From the NCBI RefSeq assembly GCF_002236115.1, contig NZ_NIWT01000002.1, positions 1 to 64,000 on the forward strand: a DNA stretch of 64,000 bases, written 5' to 3'. This DNA is from Pseudomonas jessenii (GTDB lineage Bacteria; Pseudomonadota; Gammaproteobacteria; Pseudomonadales; Pseudomonadaceae). Under the pieces are notes generated by a model. The model worked only from the letters and a program-made list of their open reading frames with translations. It did no database searches and was not told where the DNA came from. This document shows positions 1 to 9,070 of this stretch, piece after piece. The translations under genes and the position numbers were made by a program. Every line of letters starts with the position of its first letter. Position 1 is the first letter of the stretch.

Positions 1-109
1 TTGAGTCCCCTGAAGGGCCGTCGAAGACTACGACGTTGATAGGTTGGGTGTGTAAGCGCTGTGAGGCGTTGAGCTAACCAATACTAATTGCCCGTGAGGC
101 TTGACCATA
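1..109 (+). rRNA. rrl: 23S ribosomal RNA, 3' end (partial)
   Basis: The window opens inside the last helices of 23S rRNA. The stretch with GAAGGGCCGTCGAAGAC, the GTTGATAGGTTGGGTGT block and the closing GTGAGGCTTGACCATA is the conserved gammaproteobacterial 23S 3' end, in its Pseudomonas form. The exact 3' nucleotide is uncertain by a few bases. The 5' part, the 16S gene and any spacer tRNAs lie to the left of the window. Confidence 0.95.
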
Positions 110-279
110 TAACACCCAAGCAATTTGCCTGCTCTTGGCTAAAAAGCCGAAAGAAGCATCAGATTGCGGTGTGTGAAGACGAAAGAACCGAAAGTTCGAC
201 GCTCACAAAACACCGATTTTTATCACATACCCAATTTGCTGAAGCGAGGCCAACCGGCCACGACTCAGTACCCGAATTT

Positions 280-395
280 CTTGACGACCATAGAGCGTTG
301 GAACCACCTGATCCCATCCCGAACTCAGCAGTGAAACGATGCATCGCCGATGGTAGTGTGGGGTTTCCCCATGTGAGAGTAGGTCATCGTCAAGA
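280..395 (+). rRNA. rrf: 5S ribosomal RNA
   Basis: The sequence contains the Pseudomonas 5S core (GTTGGAACCACCTGATCCCA, the GAAACGATGCATCGCCGATG block and GGGGTTTCCCCATGTGAGAG). The two ends pair as CTTGACGA (280-287) with TCGTCAAG (387-394), which fixes the limits to about 116 nt. It follows the 23S tail after a spacer of about 170 nt that holds no tRNA, the normal 23S-5S order. Confidence 0.96.
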
Positions 396-405
396 TTAAA
401 TTCCG

Positions 406-446
406 AAACCCCTATCTGCGTATGCAGGTAGGGGTTTTGTTTTTGG
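406..446 (+). terminator. Rho-independent terminator of the rRNA operon
   Basis: A long, nearly perfect stem (AAACCCCTATCTGCG pairing with TGCAGGTAGGGGTTTT, one A-G mismatch inside) follows the 5S gene by about 10 nt and runs into a T-rich tract. This placement is that of the terminator ending an rrn operon. Confidence 0.93.
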
Positions 447-451
447 CGTCC

Positions 452-478
452 CTGTAGGCGCGAGCTTGCTCGCGATGG
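452..478 (+). repeat. Single REP element
   Basis: One copy of the Pseudomonas REP palindrome, in a GCGCGAGCTTGCTCGCGAT variant, stands alone just after the rRNA terminator. The other copies of this family in the window are paired as REPINs. No partner copy is seen within 150 nt. Confidence 0.8.
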
Positions 479-595
479 GCCTCAGTGCGAAATATCCCCT
501 GACAGCCCGCATCAGGCTGTTGGACCTGTGTTGGATAGACGGCAGTCGCACCAGCTACCTAAACTGTCAGCAGATTTTTTGGATCGGGGCAGTGG

Positions 596-1522
596 ATGAA
601 TCGCAATGAACTTCGCAAGGCGGATATCAACCTGATGGTGGTATTCGAAACGCTGATGCTCGAACGCAATGTCACTCGGGTGGCGGAGAAGCTGTTTCTC
701 GGTCAGCCGACCATCAGTTCGGCGCTCAACCGCTTGCGTGCGATGTTCAATGATCCGCTGTTCATACGCGTTGGCCATCGCATGGAGCCGACGGCACGGG
801 CCGAGGAGATCATCAGGCACCTGTCGCCGGCGCTGGATTCTTTGTCCGTGGCCTTGAGCCTGACCCATGATTTTGACCCGGCCAGCAGTACGATGTCGTT
901 CCGCATCGGGTTGTCCGACGATGTCGAGTTCGGGCTGTTGCCGCCATTGCTGCGAGCGCTGCGCCAGGAAGCGCCCAACGTGGTGTTTGTGGTGCAGCAT
1001 GTCGATTACTGGCGGATTCCCGACTTGCTGGCAGCCGGCGATATCACGGTGGGTATCAGCCAGACCCGTGGCTTGCCGGCCAATGCCAAGCGCAAGTTGT
1101 TGCGACACATCCAGCCCAGCATTTTGCGCGCCGATGCCTCTGATACACCGCTGACCCTCGATGAATATTGCGCGCGACCGCACGTGCTGGTGTCCCATAC
1201 CGCCAACGTCAGTGGCTATGCCGACGAGTGGCTGGCGGATATCGGTCGCACACGCCAGGTGGTGCTTTCGGTGCCGCAGTACAGTGCATTGCCGGCCCTG
1301 CTTGCCGGCACCGACCTGATTGCCAGTCTGCCGGACTACACCGCTGCGGCGATGGCTGCATCGGGAATGCTGTTCAAGGAACCCTTTCCCTTCAAGACAC
1401 CGACCCTGGATCTATCCATGGTCTGGCTCAGCCATGTCGATAGCGACCCTGCCGAGCGCTGGTTACGTTCGCGCCTGGAGGCGTTCATGAGTGAGCGTGC
1501 CGTATTGCCGCTGCCCGAATGA
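596..1522 (+). CDS. LysR-family transcriptional regulator
   Basis: 308-residue DNA-binding regulator of usual LysR length. Residues about 9-60 form the winged helix-turn-helix (INLMVVFETL, then VTRVAEKLFLGQPTISSALNRL), and the rest is the effector-binding domain with its closing WLRSRLEAF segment. The helix type (QPTISSALNRLR, DPLFIR) is the NodD/LeuO-like subgroup. It starts at ATG behind a G-rich stretch. It lies 58 bp upstream of the small isomerase gene on the same strand, and a second LysR gene lies just beyond in the opposite direction. LysR proteins often control adjacent genes, so the isomerase is a possible target, but no operator was identified. Target and ligand are unknown. Confidence 0.92.
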   Translation: MNRNELRKADINLMVVFETLMLERNVTRVAEKLFLGQPTISSALNRLRAMFNDPLFIRVGHRMEPTARAEEIIRHLSPALDSLSVALSLTHDFDPASSTMSFRIGLSDDVEFGLLPPLLRALRQEAPNVVFVVQHVDYWRIPDLLAAGDITVGISQTRGLPANAKRKLLRHIQPSILRADASDTPLTLDEYCARPHVLVSHTANVSGYADEWLADIGRTRQVVLSVPQYSALPALLAGTDLIASLPDYTAAAMAASGMLFKEPFPFKTPTLDLSMVWLSHVDSDPAERWLRSRLEAFMSERAVLPLPE

Positions 1523-1580
1523 ACAGGGTGGCGCTGTGTTATATGTACGACCTTTCCACCCCACTTACAGGAACCCACTC

Positions 1581-1946
1581 ATGCCTCACCTGCACATGGA
1601 ATACACCGCCAACCTGACTGATCTGAATGCCGAAGTGGCATTGATGCGGTTGAACAATACGCTGGTGGCTTCCGGTCAGTTTGCTGCCGAATTCGACATC
1701 AAGAGCCGTGCGATCAGGGTCGAGGCGTTCAAGGTCGGTACTGCATTGGCTGAACGGGCGTTCGTGCATGTGAAACTGGCACTGTTGAGTGGTCGTTCCG
1801 CACAGATCAAGAAACAGCTGTCTGAAAGCCTGCTGGCGGTGGTGCAGGACGTGTGTGAGTGGCCGAGCGGCGTTGAGGTCCAGTTGTGCGTGGAAATTCT
1901 CGACATCGATCGCGATTCCTACAGCAAGACCGCCATCAGCAACTGA
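1581..1946 (+). CDS. 5-carboxymethyl-2-hydroxymuconate isomerase family protein
   Basis: 121-residue protein of the CHMI (HpaF) branch of the tautomerase fold. It begins MPHLHMEYT, so Pro2 becomes the N-terminal catalytic base after Met removal, as in the family. The SRA, AFVHVKLALLSGRS and CVEILDIDRDSYSK motifs match HpaF-type enzymes in order and spacing. The start at 1581 was chosen over upstream in-frame codons because it gives Pro2 and has AGGAA-like spacing. In homoprotocatechuate catabolism HpaF isomerises 5-carboxymethyl-2-hydroxymuconate, but no other hpa gene is nearby, so the real substrate here may differ. It ends 3 bp from the convergent LysR gene. Confidence 0.85.
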   Translation: MPHLHMEYTANLTDLNAEVALMRLNNTLVASGQFAAEFDIKSRAIRVEAFKVGTALAERAFVHVKLALLSGRSAQIKKQLSESLLAVVQDVCEWPSGVEVQLCVEILDIDRDSYSKTAISN

Positions 1947-1949
1947 GCA

Positions 1950-2897
1950 TCAGGCCGTTTCCTGCTCGAAGCAGGCCTGGATCACTTGCGCTCGCAGCCA
2001 GGTGTTGGCGCTGTCCTGATCAACAGCCTGGTTCCACTGCATGTCGAGGGTGAAACCCGGCAAACCAGCGGGCGCTTCACAGTGATTGAAGGTGTCTGCA
2101 TTGGCCAGTAGTCGCTGGATGCGCCGGGGCAGGGTCAGAACATAGTCGGTGCCGGTAATCAGCTTCAGCGCTGCGCTGTAGCTGTTGGCGCGTGCGACGA
2201 TATGGCGCTGTTGTGCCTGCTGCGCAAGCCAGCCGTCGACCATGTTGGTGGCGGACGTCCAGGGTGTCGGGAACACGTGTCGACGTTCGACATAGGTTTG
2301 CAGGCTCAAGCGTGGTACTGCCGGCGTGGCGCGTTTGTCGAAAACACACACCAGGTCATCTTCGAGCAGCGTCTGCGATTTGAAATCGACGTGACTGCGA
2401 TGAAAGTTCGGGCCGAAGCACATCACCAGGTCGAGGCTGCCTTCGCGCAACGCTTGGGCAGGGATATCGGCCTGGAGTTTGAACACATTGACCATCACCG
2501 GAAGATCGGCGAGGTCGAAGGTTTTCAACAAGCGCGGCAGGATCAGTTGCTCGAAATACTCCGGGGCGCAGATGTTGAAGGTCACGGGTTGCAGGCCTGG
2601 GTCGAACGTGGGTAAGCCGGCGTGACACAGGTTGATGCTTTCGAGGATTTTCAGCACGTGAGGGTACATCGCGCTGGCCTTGCCGGTGGGCTGCATGCCG
2701 CCGGTGCGAGTATTGATGAACAGTTCGTCCTCGAAACTGGTGCGCAATTTCTTCAGGCAGTAACTCACGGTGGACTGGCTGACGCAAAGCGTCTCGGATA
2801 CGTCGGTGACACTGTTCTGCTCATGCACGGCGACGAATACCATGAGGTCCTGCATGTCGAGCTTTCTAAGCGAATTACTGTTCAGCATCCATTCCAT
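1950..2897 (-). CDS. LysR-family transcriptional regulator
   Basis: 315-residue LysR protein. The N-terminal helix-turn-helix (about residues 13-70: QDLMVFVAVHEQNSVTDVS, then QSTVSYCLKKLR) is followed by an effector domain. It belongs to the same NodD-like subgroup as the LysR at 596-1522 (DELFINTRTG after the HTH), so the two flank the isomerase gene as distant paralogues. A second Met lies at codon 4; the first ATG is kept, but the start could be 9 nt further in. Regulated genes and ligand are not evident. Confidence 0.9.
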   Translation of the reverse strand: MEWMLNSNSLRKLDMQDLMVFVAVHEQNSVTDVSETLCVSQSTVSYCLKKLRTSFEDELFINTRTGGMQPTGKASAMYPHVLKILESINLCHAGLPTFDPGLQPVTFNICAPEYFEQLILPRLLKTFDLADLPVMVNVFKLQADIPAQALREGSLDLVMCFGPNFHRSHVDFKSQTLLEDDLVCVFDKRATPAVPRLSLQTYVERRHVFPTPWTSATNMVDGWLAQQAQQRHIVARANSYSAALKLITGTDYVLTLPRRIQRLLANADTFNHCEAPAGLPGFTLDMQWNQAVDQDSANTWLRAQVIQACFEQETA

Positions 2898-3001
2898 CTC
2901 GCTGCGTCCCTTGCGCTGACCGTGTGCAAGGGGGGTGAATTATCCTAGCGGAATGGGCGAGCAGGGAGAATGCCTTGCAGGACGTTTCGCCCAAGGCCGT
3001 G

Positions 3002-3919
3002 TCAGCCCTGGACCATCGCCGACACGGCGCGGCGGCTGGACATCAATAGCGCGAACCTGCCGAGGCCCACCAGCACCGCGCCGGTCATTTCCAGCGGCAG
3101 CGGCGTCTGGTGTCCCCATAGCCAGTGGAACAAGGTGATGAACAGCGTGCTCATATAGATGTAGGAAATCACCGAGGACGGCGCGATCACGCCGATGGCC
3201 CGGTGCAGCAGCCAGAACGTCGCCAGGGTGGCGAACACTGCCAGGTACATCAGCCAATAGAAGTCGTTGAGCGTTAGTAATGATGCCGAACGCCAACCGC
3301 CACTGAATCCACAGAACACCAGTAGAAACAGCGCACCGAACAGCATGTTCCAGAACGTCATGGACACCGGTCCGCGTCCCTTGAGGCTATTGGCTTTCAG
3401 ACGCTGGCTGAGGGGGGCGTAGAGCGCCATCGCCAAGCAACCGATGCCGTACACCGTCAATGCATAGGGCGATGGCAACTCGCCGGGGCCGATGCCTTTC
3501 ATGATCAACAACACTGCCCCGGCAGCGGCGAGCAGCATCGGCATAATCCGTTGTTTCAGACGGCTGTCAGGTGTGAGCACGGCTTCGAAACCCAAGGTCA
3601 TCAGTGGCACCAGCGTGAACATCGTCCCGGTGTTGACGGCCGAGGTGTAGCGCAACGCTTCGAACAGCGAACCGAAGTACAACGCCAGCAGCAGGCCGAG
3701 CACCGCGTGACCAAACAGTGCGCGGGCGGTCATCACGGCATCGCCTTTGAGCAGCAACAACGGCAGAAACACCAAAGCGCAAAACAGCAGGCGTAAACCC
3801 GTCAGCAGGATCGGGTCGATGGCCTGACTGACTTGCGCCGCCGCGGAAAACGATGCGGCGATCAACAAGGCCCAAAGCAGCATGCTGGCGTGAGCGACGG
3901 CGAAAACGGTGGTTTTCAT
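3002..3919 (-). CDS. EamA/DMT-family transporter
   Basis: 305-residue membrane protein with about ten hydrophobic segments in two homologous halves, the drug/metabolite transporter layout. Typical features are the LLTGLRLLFCALVFLPLLLL segment of the first EamA repeat and the SSVISYIYMSTLFITL segment near the end of the second. It starts at ATG with a GGAG site 6 nt upstream, and that site overlaps the stop of the MFS gene 13 bp upstream, so the two transporter genes are probably co-transcribed and translationally coupled. EamA proteins export or import small metabolites across the inner membrane; the substrate cannot be told from sequence. Confidence 0.9.
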   Translation of the reverse strand: MKTTVFAVAHASMLLWALLIAASFSAAAQVSQAIDPILLTGLRLLFCALVFLPLLLLKGDAVMTARALFGHAVLGLLLALYFGSLFEALRYTSAVNTGTMFTLVPLMTLGFEAVLTPDSRLKQRIMPMLLAAAGAVLLIMKGIGPGELPSPYALTVYGIGCLAMALYAPLSQRLKANSLKGRGPVSMTFWNMLFGALFLLVFCGFSGGWRSASLLTLNDFYWLMYLAVFATLATFWLLHRAIGVIAPSSVISYIYMSTLFITLFHWLWGHQTPLPLEMTGAVLVGLGRFALLMSSRRAVSAMVQG

Positions 3920-3932
3920 GACAGGCTCCGGG

Positions 3933-5117
3933 TCAATGGATGTGGCGGGCGTAGTGCCTTGGGTTGAAGCGCAAAACCATCAGCATCATCAGCGCCATGA
4001 CCGCCGTGAGCGACCACCAGGCCCATTCAAAGCTGCCGAGCTGGTCGCGGATGATCCCCGCCAGCAGCGGCGACAGGCCGGCGATCAAGTAGCCGATGCC
4101 TTGCACGAATGCGGTCAGGCCGCCAGCACGCAATGGATTGTCCAGGTGATCCAGCGATACGATCAGGCTCATCGGAAACAGGCCGCCAATGCCCAGCCCC
4201 AGCAGGCATGGCCACAGCAGGCTCAAATGCCGTGGGCTCAGAATCAGTCCGCAGAAACCGGCGATGATCAGTGTCAGCAATACCATCAGCACGACGCGGC
4301 GGTCGCGGCTGCGATTGGCAATGACGGGCGTCAACAGACCCGACAACACTTCCATGGCGGTCAGAAACCCGAGCAGCAATCCGGCGTGTTGCTCGCTCCA
4401 GCCCTTTTCCACGTAGTAAGGCGCCAGCCAGGCCAGAACACAGGTGTAGGACGCAGTGCCCAGGCCAAAGAAAATCGCGAGTAACCACGCGCGGGAATTG
4501 GCAAAGTACGAACCTTTGCCGGATGCCCTCGAATCCAGTGTTGGCATCCCCGCGCTTTGGCTGCGCCAGAAGAGCAATGCCAGCACGGCGAGAACGGCCC
4601 AGATCGCCAGGCCCATACGCCAGCTGCCGGTACGTTCCATGACCAGCGGCGCAAAGGAGGCACCCATGGCCGCACCGCCCATGATCGATGTGACGTAGAG
4701 CCCCATGCACAGGGCTACGTGGTCGCTGAAGCGGGATTTGATCAACGCTGGCATCAGGGCCTGGATCAGGGCGATCCCGACACCGGCCAGCACCGCGCTG
4801 AGGAGCAACTGCGCGGCTGAATCAAGGAACAACCGCGAAAGCGTGGCCACGCCGATGATCAGCAACGAGAAGACTACCGTGCGTTGATCGCCGAATCGCT
4901 GACTGACGCGCAGGCCGACAAACATCGCCAGCCCCATGGCCGTCACCGGTAACATTGTCAGCAGTGAAGCCTGGCTGAAGCTCAGCGCAATGTCGTCGCG
5001 AATCGCTGAGAGCAGCGGCCCGACAGCGGCCATGGAAGGGCGCAGGTTCAGGGCAACCAGGACAATGCTGAACATGAGCCAGAGGGCAGGGCGGGAAGTG
5101 GCTCGGGTGTTTTCCAT
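3933..5117 (-). CDS. CynX/NimT-family MFS transporter
   Basis: 394-residue major facilitator of the cyanate/2-nitroimidazole transporter branch. It begins with the characteristic VALNLRPSMAAVGPLL stretch, in which the LRP and the first-helix pattern match CynX/YycB/NimT proteins, and has about 12 hydrophobic segments. The reading frame stays open upstream, but the start at 5117 is chosen because it begins the conserved N-terminus and has an AAGG site before it; upstream codons lack transporter character. No cyanase or carbonic anhydrase gene is adjacent, so cyanate transport is not supported. It is first in a two-gene operon with the EamA gene and diverges from the glutamine-synthetase-like gene. 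Confidence 0.88.
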   Translation of the reverse strand: MENTRATSRPALWLMFSIVLVALNLRPSMAAVGPLLSAIRDDIALSFSQASLLTMLPVTAMGLAMFVGLRVSQRFGDQRTVVFSLLIIGVATLSRLFLDSAAQLLLSAVLAGVGIALIQALMPALIKSRFSDHVALCMGLYVTSIMGGAAMGASFAPLVMERTGSWRMGLAIWAVLAVLALLFWRSQSAGMPTLDSRASGKGSYFANSRAWLLAIFFGLGTASYTCVLAWLAPYYVEKGWSEQHAGLLLGFLTAMEVLSGLLTPVIANRSRDRRVVLMVLLTLIIAGFCGLILSPRHLSLLWPCLLGLGIGGLFPMSLIVSLDHLDNPLRAGGLTAFVQGIGYLIAGLSPLLAGIIRDQLGSFEWAWWSLTAVMALMMLMVLRFNPRHYARHIH

Positions 5118-5615
5118 GATCGGACCTTGATGAATAGGCGGGCGATTAAGGCGCGCGAGCCCCGAAGGGCGCAAATCAGAAAGTCCGGGGTGGTATTTAG
5201 AAATCAAATACAGGCCTTCTCCCCACTGAAGGCAGCACAAAACAGCCAAATGTTTAGCCAAACGACATCCAAGGTTCTTCAAATCCTGATTTAACGACTT
5301 AAGCCATCGTGTGACGCTGCGGGTCATCTGTTTTCTGCGGTTCTCTCTATGGACGGTTGGCCAGTCGCAATCCACTGCAAGGCATCCAACGGCGTTCGAG
5401 CGTCGAGCCTTGGCCGTCGATTCACGCCTGCCACCGCGCCAAACCTCTCCGCACTTCCTTCTGAACTGGCTTTTTGGGCGCTGTGGCATTGCCGCCATGC
5501 GCGCCCGCCGGATTCCTGCTTTTTCCGCTGATTGTTCCTACCTGTTCCGCTTGATGGCGGGATTAAAGTGCGGGTGCTTTTGCGTACCCGTCTGACACGG
5601 AAAAAGAGAGTTCCC
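5118..5615. other. Long divergent intergenic region
   Basis: Nearly 500 bp separate the divergent MFS and glutamine-synthetase-like genes. Short open frames exist on both strands but none resembles a protein or has a convincing ribosome-binding site. The half nearer the MFS gene is AT-richer and probably carries its promoter. A TGGC-N9-GC arrangement at 5467-5481 loosely resembles a sigma-54 promoter, but the -12 box is poor. Promoters for both genes should lie here; none could be assigned firmly. Confidence 0.5.
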
Positions 5616-6998
5616 ATGAGTTGTGCCACGACCTCGTTTGCCACCCGGCAAGAAGCCCTGACCTTTCTGGAGCAGAACCCGGATATTGAAATGTTCGAGC
5701 TGTTCATCCTCGACAACAACGGTGTGCCGCGGGGCAAGTTGCTGCATCGTGACGAGTTGCTGGCGGTGTATGAAAGCGGGCGACCATTGCCGAGCACCAT
5801 CCTCGGCCTGACCATCAACGGTGATGACGTGGAAAACTCCGGGCTGGTCTGGGATGTCGGTGATATCGACTGCCGGGCCTACCCGATCAGCGGCAGCCTC
5901 ACGCGTATGCCGTGGCGTCTGATACCGACCGCGGCCGTGCAGGTCAGCATGCACCCAACGGAGGGAATGCCCGCCACTATTGCCGATCCCCGTCATTTGC
6001 TGGCGAAAGTCATCGAGGGTTTGCAGGCCGACGGTTATTACCCGGTCATGGCGGCGGAATTGGAGTTCTACCTGCTGGATCAGCAACGCGACAGCAATGG
6101 CCGGCCGCAACCGGCACGGGATGTCGATGGCGGGCGTCCGTACGGCACCCAGGTCTATGGTTTACGCGAGCTTGAACAGATCGAGCCGTTCCTGGCCGAT
6201 CTCTACAGTGCCTGCAAACTCCAGGGGATTCCGGCGCGCACGGCCATTTCCGAATACGCGCCGGGGCAAGTGGAGATCACCCTCGAACACCGCACCGACG
6301 CACTACAGGCGATGGATGAAGCGGTGCGCTACAAGCGTCTGGTCAAAGGCGTGGCGCACAAGCACGGCATGACAGCCTGTTTCATGGCCAAGCCTTTCGA
6401 TGACCTCGCCGGCACCGGGATGCACATGCACGTGAGCCTGGCGGACAAGGACGGCAACAACCTCTTCGCCAGCGAAGCTGCGGATGGAACGCCGCTGCTC
6501 AAGCAGGCCGTCGCCGGCATGCTCAGTACCTTGCTCGATTCGCTGTTGCTGTTCTGCCCCAACGCCAACTCCTACCGTCGATTCCAGGCCAACAGCTATG
6601 CGCCCCTGGCGGCCACCTGGGGCGTAGACAATCGCACCGTGAGTTTGCGTGTCCCAGGTGGGCCTGCGTATTCCCGGCACATCGAGCATCGAATTTGTGG
6701 CGCAGATGCCAACCCCTATCTGGCGGCTGCGGCGATTCTGGCCGGTATTCATCGCGGCATCCGCGAACAACTCGATCCTGGTGCGCCGGTGGAAGGCAAT
6801 GGCTACGCCCAGGCCACGAAACTGTTGCCGACAGACTGGCTGACCACCTTGCGATCACTGGAAGGTTCGAGTTGGGCCAGGGAAGCCTTCGGCGGTGAAT
6901 TCCTCGGCGTCTATCTGGCGGTGAAACGCGCTGAGTATCGTCAATTCATGGGGGAGGTCGGTGAACAGGACTGGCGCTGGTATTTGCATCAGGCTTGA
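5616..6998 (+). CDS. Glutamine synthetase family protein, gamma-glutamylpolyamine synthetase-like
   Basis: 460-residue ligase with the glutamine synthetase catalytic fold. Visible motifs are the AELEFYL strand carrying metal-binding Glu, the EYAPGQVEI segment, the GTGMHMHVSL metal/ATP site, the NSYRRF block and the final RICGADANPYLAAAAILA helix. Length and motifs fit the PuuA/PauA/SpuI type, which joins glutamate to putrescine or other amines with ATP, rather than classical GlnA. The start at 5616 follows a GAGAG site and gives the usual N-terminus. No other polyamine-catabolism gene is adjacent, so it is an isolated paralogue and its amine is unknown. A hairpin terminator follows at 7061. 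Confidence 0.88.
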   Translation: MSCATTSFATRQEALTFLEQNPDIEMFELFILDNNGVPRGKLLHRDELLAVYESGRPLPSTILGLTINGDDVENSGLVWDVGDIDCRAYPISGSLTRMPWRLIPTAAVQVSMHPTEGMPATIADPRHLLAKVIEGLQADGYYPVMAAELEFYLLDQQRDSNGRPQPARDVDGGRPYGTQVYGLRELEQIEPFLADLYSACKLQGIPARTAISEYAPGQVEITLEHRTDALQAMDEAVRYKRLVKGVAHKHGMTACFMAKPFDDLAGTGMHMHVSLADKDGNNLFASEAADGTPLLKQAVAGMLSTLLDSLLLFCPNANSYRRFQANSYAPLAATWGVDNRTVSLRVPGGPAYSRHIEHRICGADANPYLAAAAILAGIHRGIREQLDPGAPVEGNGYAQATKLLPTDWLTTLRSLEGSSWAREAFGGEFLGVYLAVKRAEYRQFMGEVGEQDWRWYLHQA

Positions 6999-7060
6999 GT
7001 CGAATCTGAATCGGGGCTGAACCATTCTCAAATAGTCTGAAAGTGTCAGGCGGACTTAAT

Positions 7061-7087
7061 AAGCCAACTAATTGTTGGCTTATTTTT
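7061..7087 (+). terminator. Rho-independent terminator
   Basis: An 8-bp stem (AAGCCAAC pairing with GTTGGCTT) with a short AT loop is followed by ATTTTT. It sits 62 bp after the stop of the synthetase gene and before eptA, so it should separate the two transcription units. Confidence 0.8.
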
Positions 7088-7188
7088 CACAAAAAATTGA
7101 TTGTTGGCTACCTAAAATTACAGCTGTCTCGGTAAATGAAATTTTCACATTTGCCGGAGATACTTACTTTCAGGATCCGCCAAATATC

Positions 7189-8838
7189 ATGCTTAAGATT
7201 AAAGCCGTGCGCCCTGAATGGGTGACACTGATTGCCAGCACGTTTTTGTTAGTCGGCTTCAATTACGTACTTTGGCAACACCTGTTCGAAATCACCGCAT
7301 CCGATGGCAAAGGCATCGTCATGCGCGCGGCTTTCGGGGTGATGATCTTCGCGGCCTTCAACATTGTGCTGACCCTGCTGGCATTCCGGCCAGTGCTCAA
7401 GCCGCTCCTGACCCTGCTGTTCATGACCAGCGCGGGCGTGGTTTATTTCATGAGCCAGTATGGTGTTTTGATCGATACCGGCATGTTGCGTAACTTCGCC
7501 GAGACAAATGCAACGGAAGTGCGTGACTTACTATCGCTCAAGTTGTTTGTTTATATTTTACTGCTCGGCGTTTTGCCGTCCTGGCTGTTGTGGAGGACAC
7601 CGATTAATTATCGTCGTTGGCACCGTGAACTGCTCAGTAAGGTTTTGGTGACTTTTGCCTCGGCAGCAGTCATTGGTGGAGTTGCACTGGTTAACTATCA
7701 AGGCCTGTCTTCGCTGTTTCGCAATCACCACGAGTTACGCCTGATGGTGGTGCCAAGTAACTACATTGGTGCCTCGGCTGGCTTCTTGCGCGAGCAGGTT
7801 GCGTCTGCACATCAACCTTTTGTGAAGCTCGGTGAAGATGCCCGGCGCAATCCAGCCTGGCAAACTCACGGGCGCAAATCCCTGACGGTACTTGTCGTGG
7901 GTGAAAGTGCCCGGGCGGAGAACTTCGGCATCCTTGGCTATAGCCGCGACACCACTCCGAAGCTGAGTAAGGAAGATGGCCTGATCGCTTTCACCGATGT
8001 GCACTCCTGCGGTACTGAAACCGCCGTATCGGTGCCTTGCATGTTCTCCAACATGGGGCGCAAGGACTACAACGCCGGCAAGGCAAAGAACGAAGAAGGC
8101 CTGTTGGACGTGCTCAAGCATGCGGGTATCGACGTGATCTGGCGTGACAACCAGTCAGGCTGCAAAGGTACGTGCGATCGCGTCACCCTTCAGGACGTCA
8201 GCAATCTGAAGGACCCGGCGCTGTGCGCCAACAGTGAATGCCGCGATGAAATCCTGCTGCAAGGGCTGCAGCATTTCATCGATACCCTGGACAAGGACAC
8301 GGTATTGGTATTGCACCAGATGGGCAGCCACGGTCCTGAGTACTTCAAGCGTTATCCGAAAGAGTTCGAGCGCTTCACCCCGGTTTGCGAGAGTAATGCC
8401 CTGAACAATTGCAGCCGCGAAAGTATCGTCAATGGCTACGACAACACCCTGGTCTATACCGACCATGTACTGTCGACCTTGATCGATCTGCTGCGCAGCA
8501 ACCAGGACAAAGTGGATACCGCGATGCTGTATCTGTCGGATCACGGCGAGTCCCTGGGTGAATACAACTTGTTCCTCCACGGCACGCCCTACATGCTGGC
8601 ACCGGAGCAGCAAAAGCATGTCGCCATGTTTGCCTGGTTCTCCGACAGCTATAAAAAGTCGTTTGCGTTAGATACCCGCTGCTTGCAACAGAGCCGTGAA
8701 AAGTCCCTCAGCCAGGACAACCTGTTCCATTCGATGCTTGGGCTGCTGGAGGTCGACAGCAAGGTCTACCACCAGGATCTGGACATGTTTGCCGGATGTC
8801 GTGGTCCAGTGACAGACGGCGTGTTGGCCAAGGATTGA
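7189..8838 (+). CDS. eptA: Lipid A phosphoethanolamine transferase, EptA/MCR family
   Basis: 549-residue inner-membrane enzyme. The N-terminal third has five hydrophobic helices and the rest is a periplasmic sulfatase-fold domain. Key residues can be placed: Glu242 in GESARAE, the nucleophile Thr278 in the CGTETAVSVPCMF motif, and Asp451-His452 in LSDHGESLGE; the scattered Cys pairs match EptA disulfides. The family moves phosphoethanolamine from phosphatidylethanolamine to lipid A phosphates, which lowers binding of polymyxin-type peptides. The start at 7189 (MLKIKAVRPEW) gives the usual N-terminus; upstream in-frame sequence is AT-rich and non-coding in appearance. It has no adjacent pmrAB-like regulators. 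Together with lpxO at 33.9 kb it is one of two lipid A modification genes here. Confidence 0.93.
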   Translation: MLKIKAVRPEWVTLIASTFLLVGFNYVLWQHLFEITASDGKGIVMRAAFGVMIFAAFNIVLTLLAFRPVLKPLLTLLFMTSAGVVYFMSQYGVLIDTGMLRNFAETNATEVRDLLSLKLFVYILLLGVLPSWLLWRTPINYRRWHRELLSKVLVTFASAAVIGGVALVNYQGLSSLFRNHHELRLMVVPSNYIGASAGFLREQVASAHQPFVKLGEDARRNPAWQTHGRKSLTVLVVGESARAENFGILGYSRDTTPKLSKEDGLIAFTDVHSCGTETAVSVPCMFSNMGRKDYNAGKAKNEEGLLDVLKHAGIDVIWRDNQSGCKGTCDRVTLQDVSNLKDPALCANSECRDEILLQGLQHFIDTLDKDTVLVLHQMGSHGPEYFKRYPKEFERFTPVCESNALNNCSRESIVNGYDNTLVYTDHVLSTLIDLLRSNQDKVDTAMLYLSDHGESLGEYNLFLHGTPYMLAPEQQKHVAMFAWFSDSYKKSFALDTRCLQQSREKSLSQDNLFHSMLGLLEVDSKVYHQDLDMFAGCRGPVTDGVLAKD

Positions 8839-9070
8839 TCGCCTCTGACTCTGTTTCACGCGGCGGCCGTCGACCTGGTTTTTGATCGGTGTTGGCCTAA
8901 CACGGTGATTCTCGCGACGGTTCCAGGTGCTGGGTAAGACCAGCTAGCTCGGCTTTGTAGGACTATTCTTTATGTCACGCAGTAATTTTCGCTAATGCTC
9001 TTGTTCAGTGGATGCGCGGAAATCGCCGGGGGCGATATATACTGCGCGCCATTCTTCAAGGGAGAGCCGT

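Noticed and set aside
88..399. Open frame across the 23S end, spacer and 5S gene
   Set aside because: It overlaps rRNA genes and is not protein-coding.
3933..5117. CynX as evidence of cyanate metabolism
   Set aside because: No cynS or cynT gene is nearby and the family includes several substrates.
5467..5482. Sigma-54-like promoter before the glutamine-synthetase-like gene
   Set aside because: TGGC and GC are spaced correctly but the middle and the TTGC box do not match, so it is not convincing.
8889..8903. GTGTT-N5-AACAC hairpin after eptA
   Set aside because: Only 5 bp and no T-run; too weak to call a terminator.
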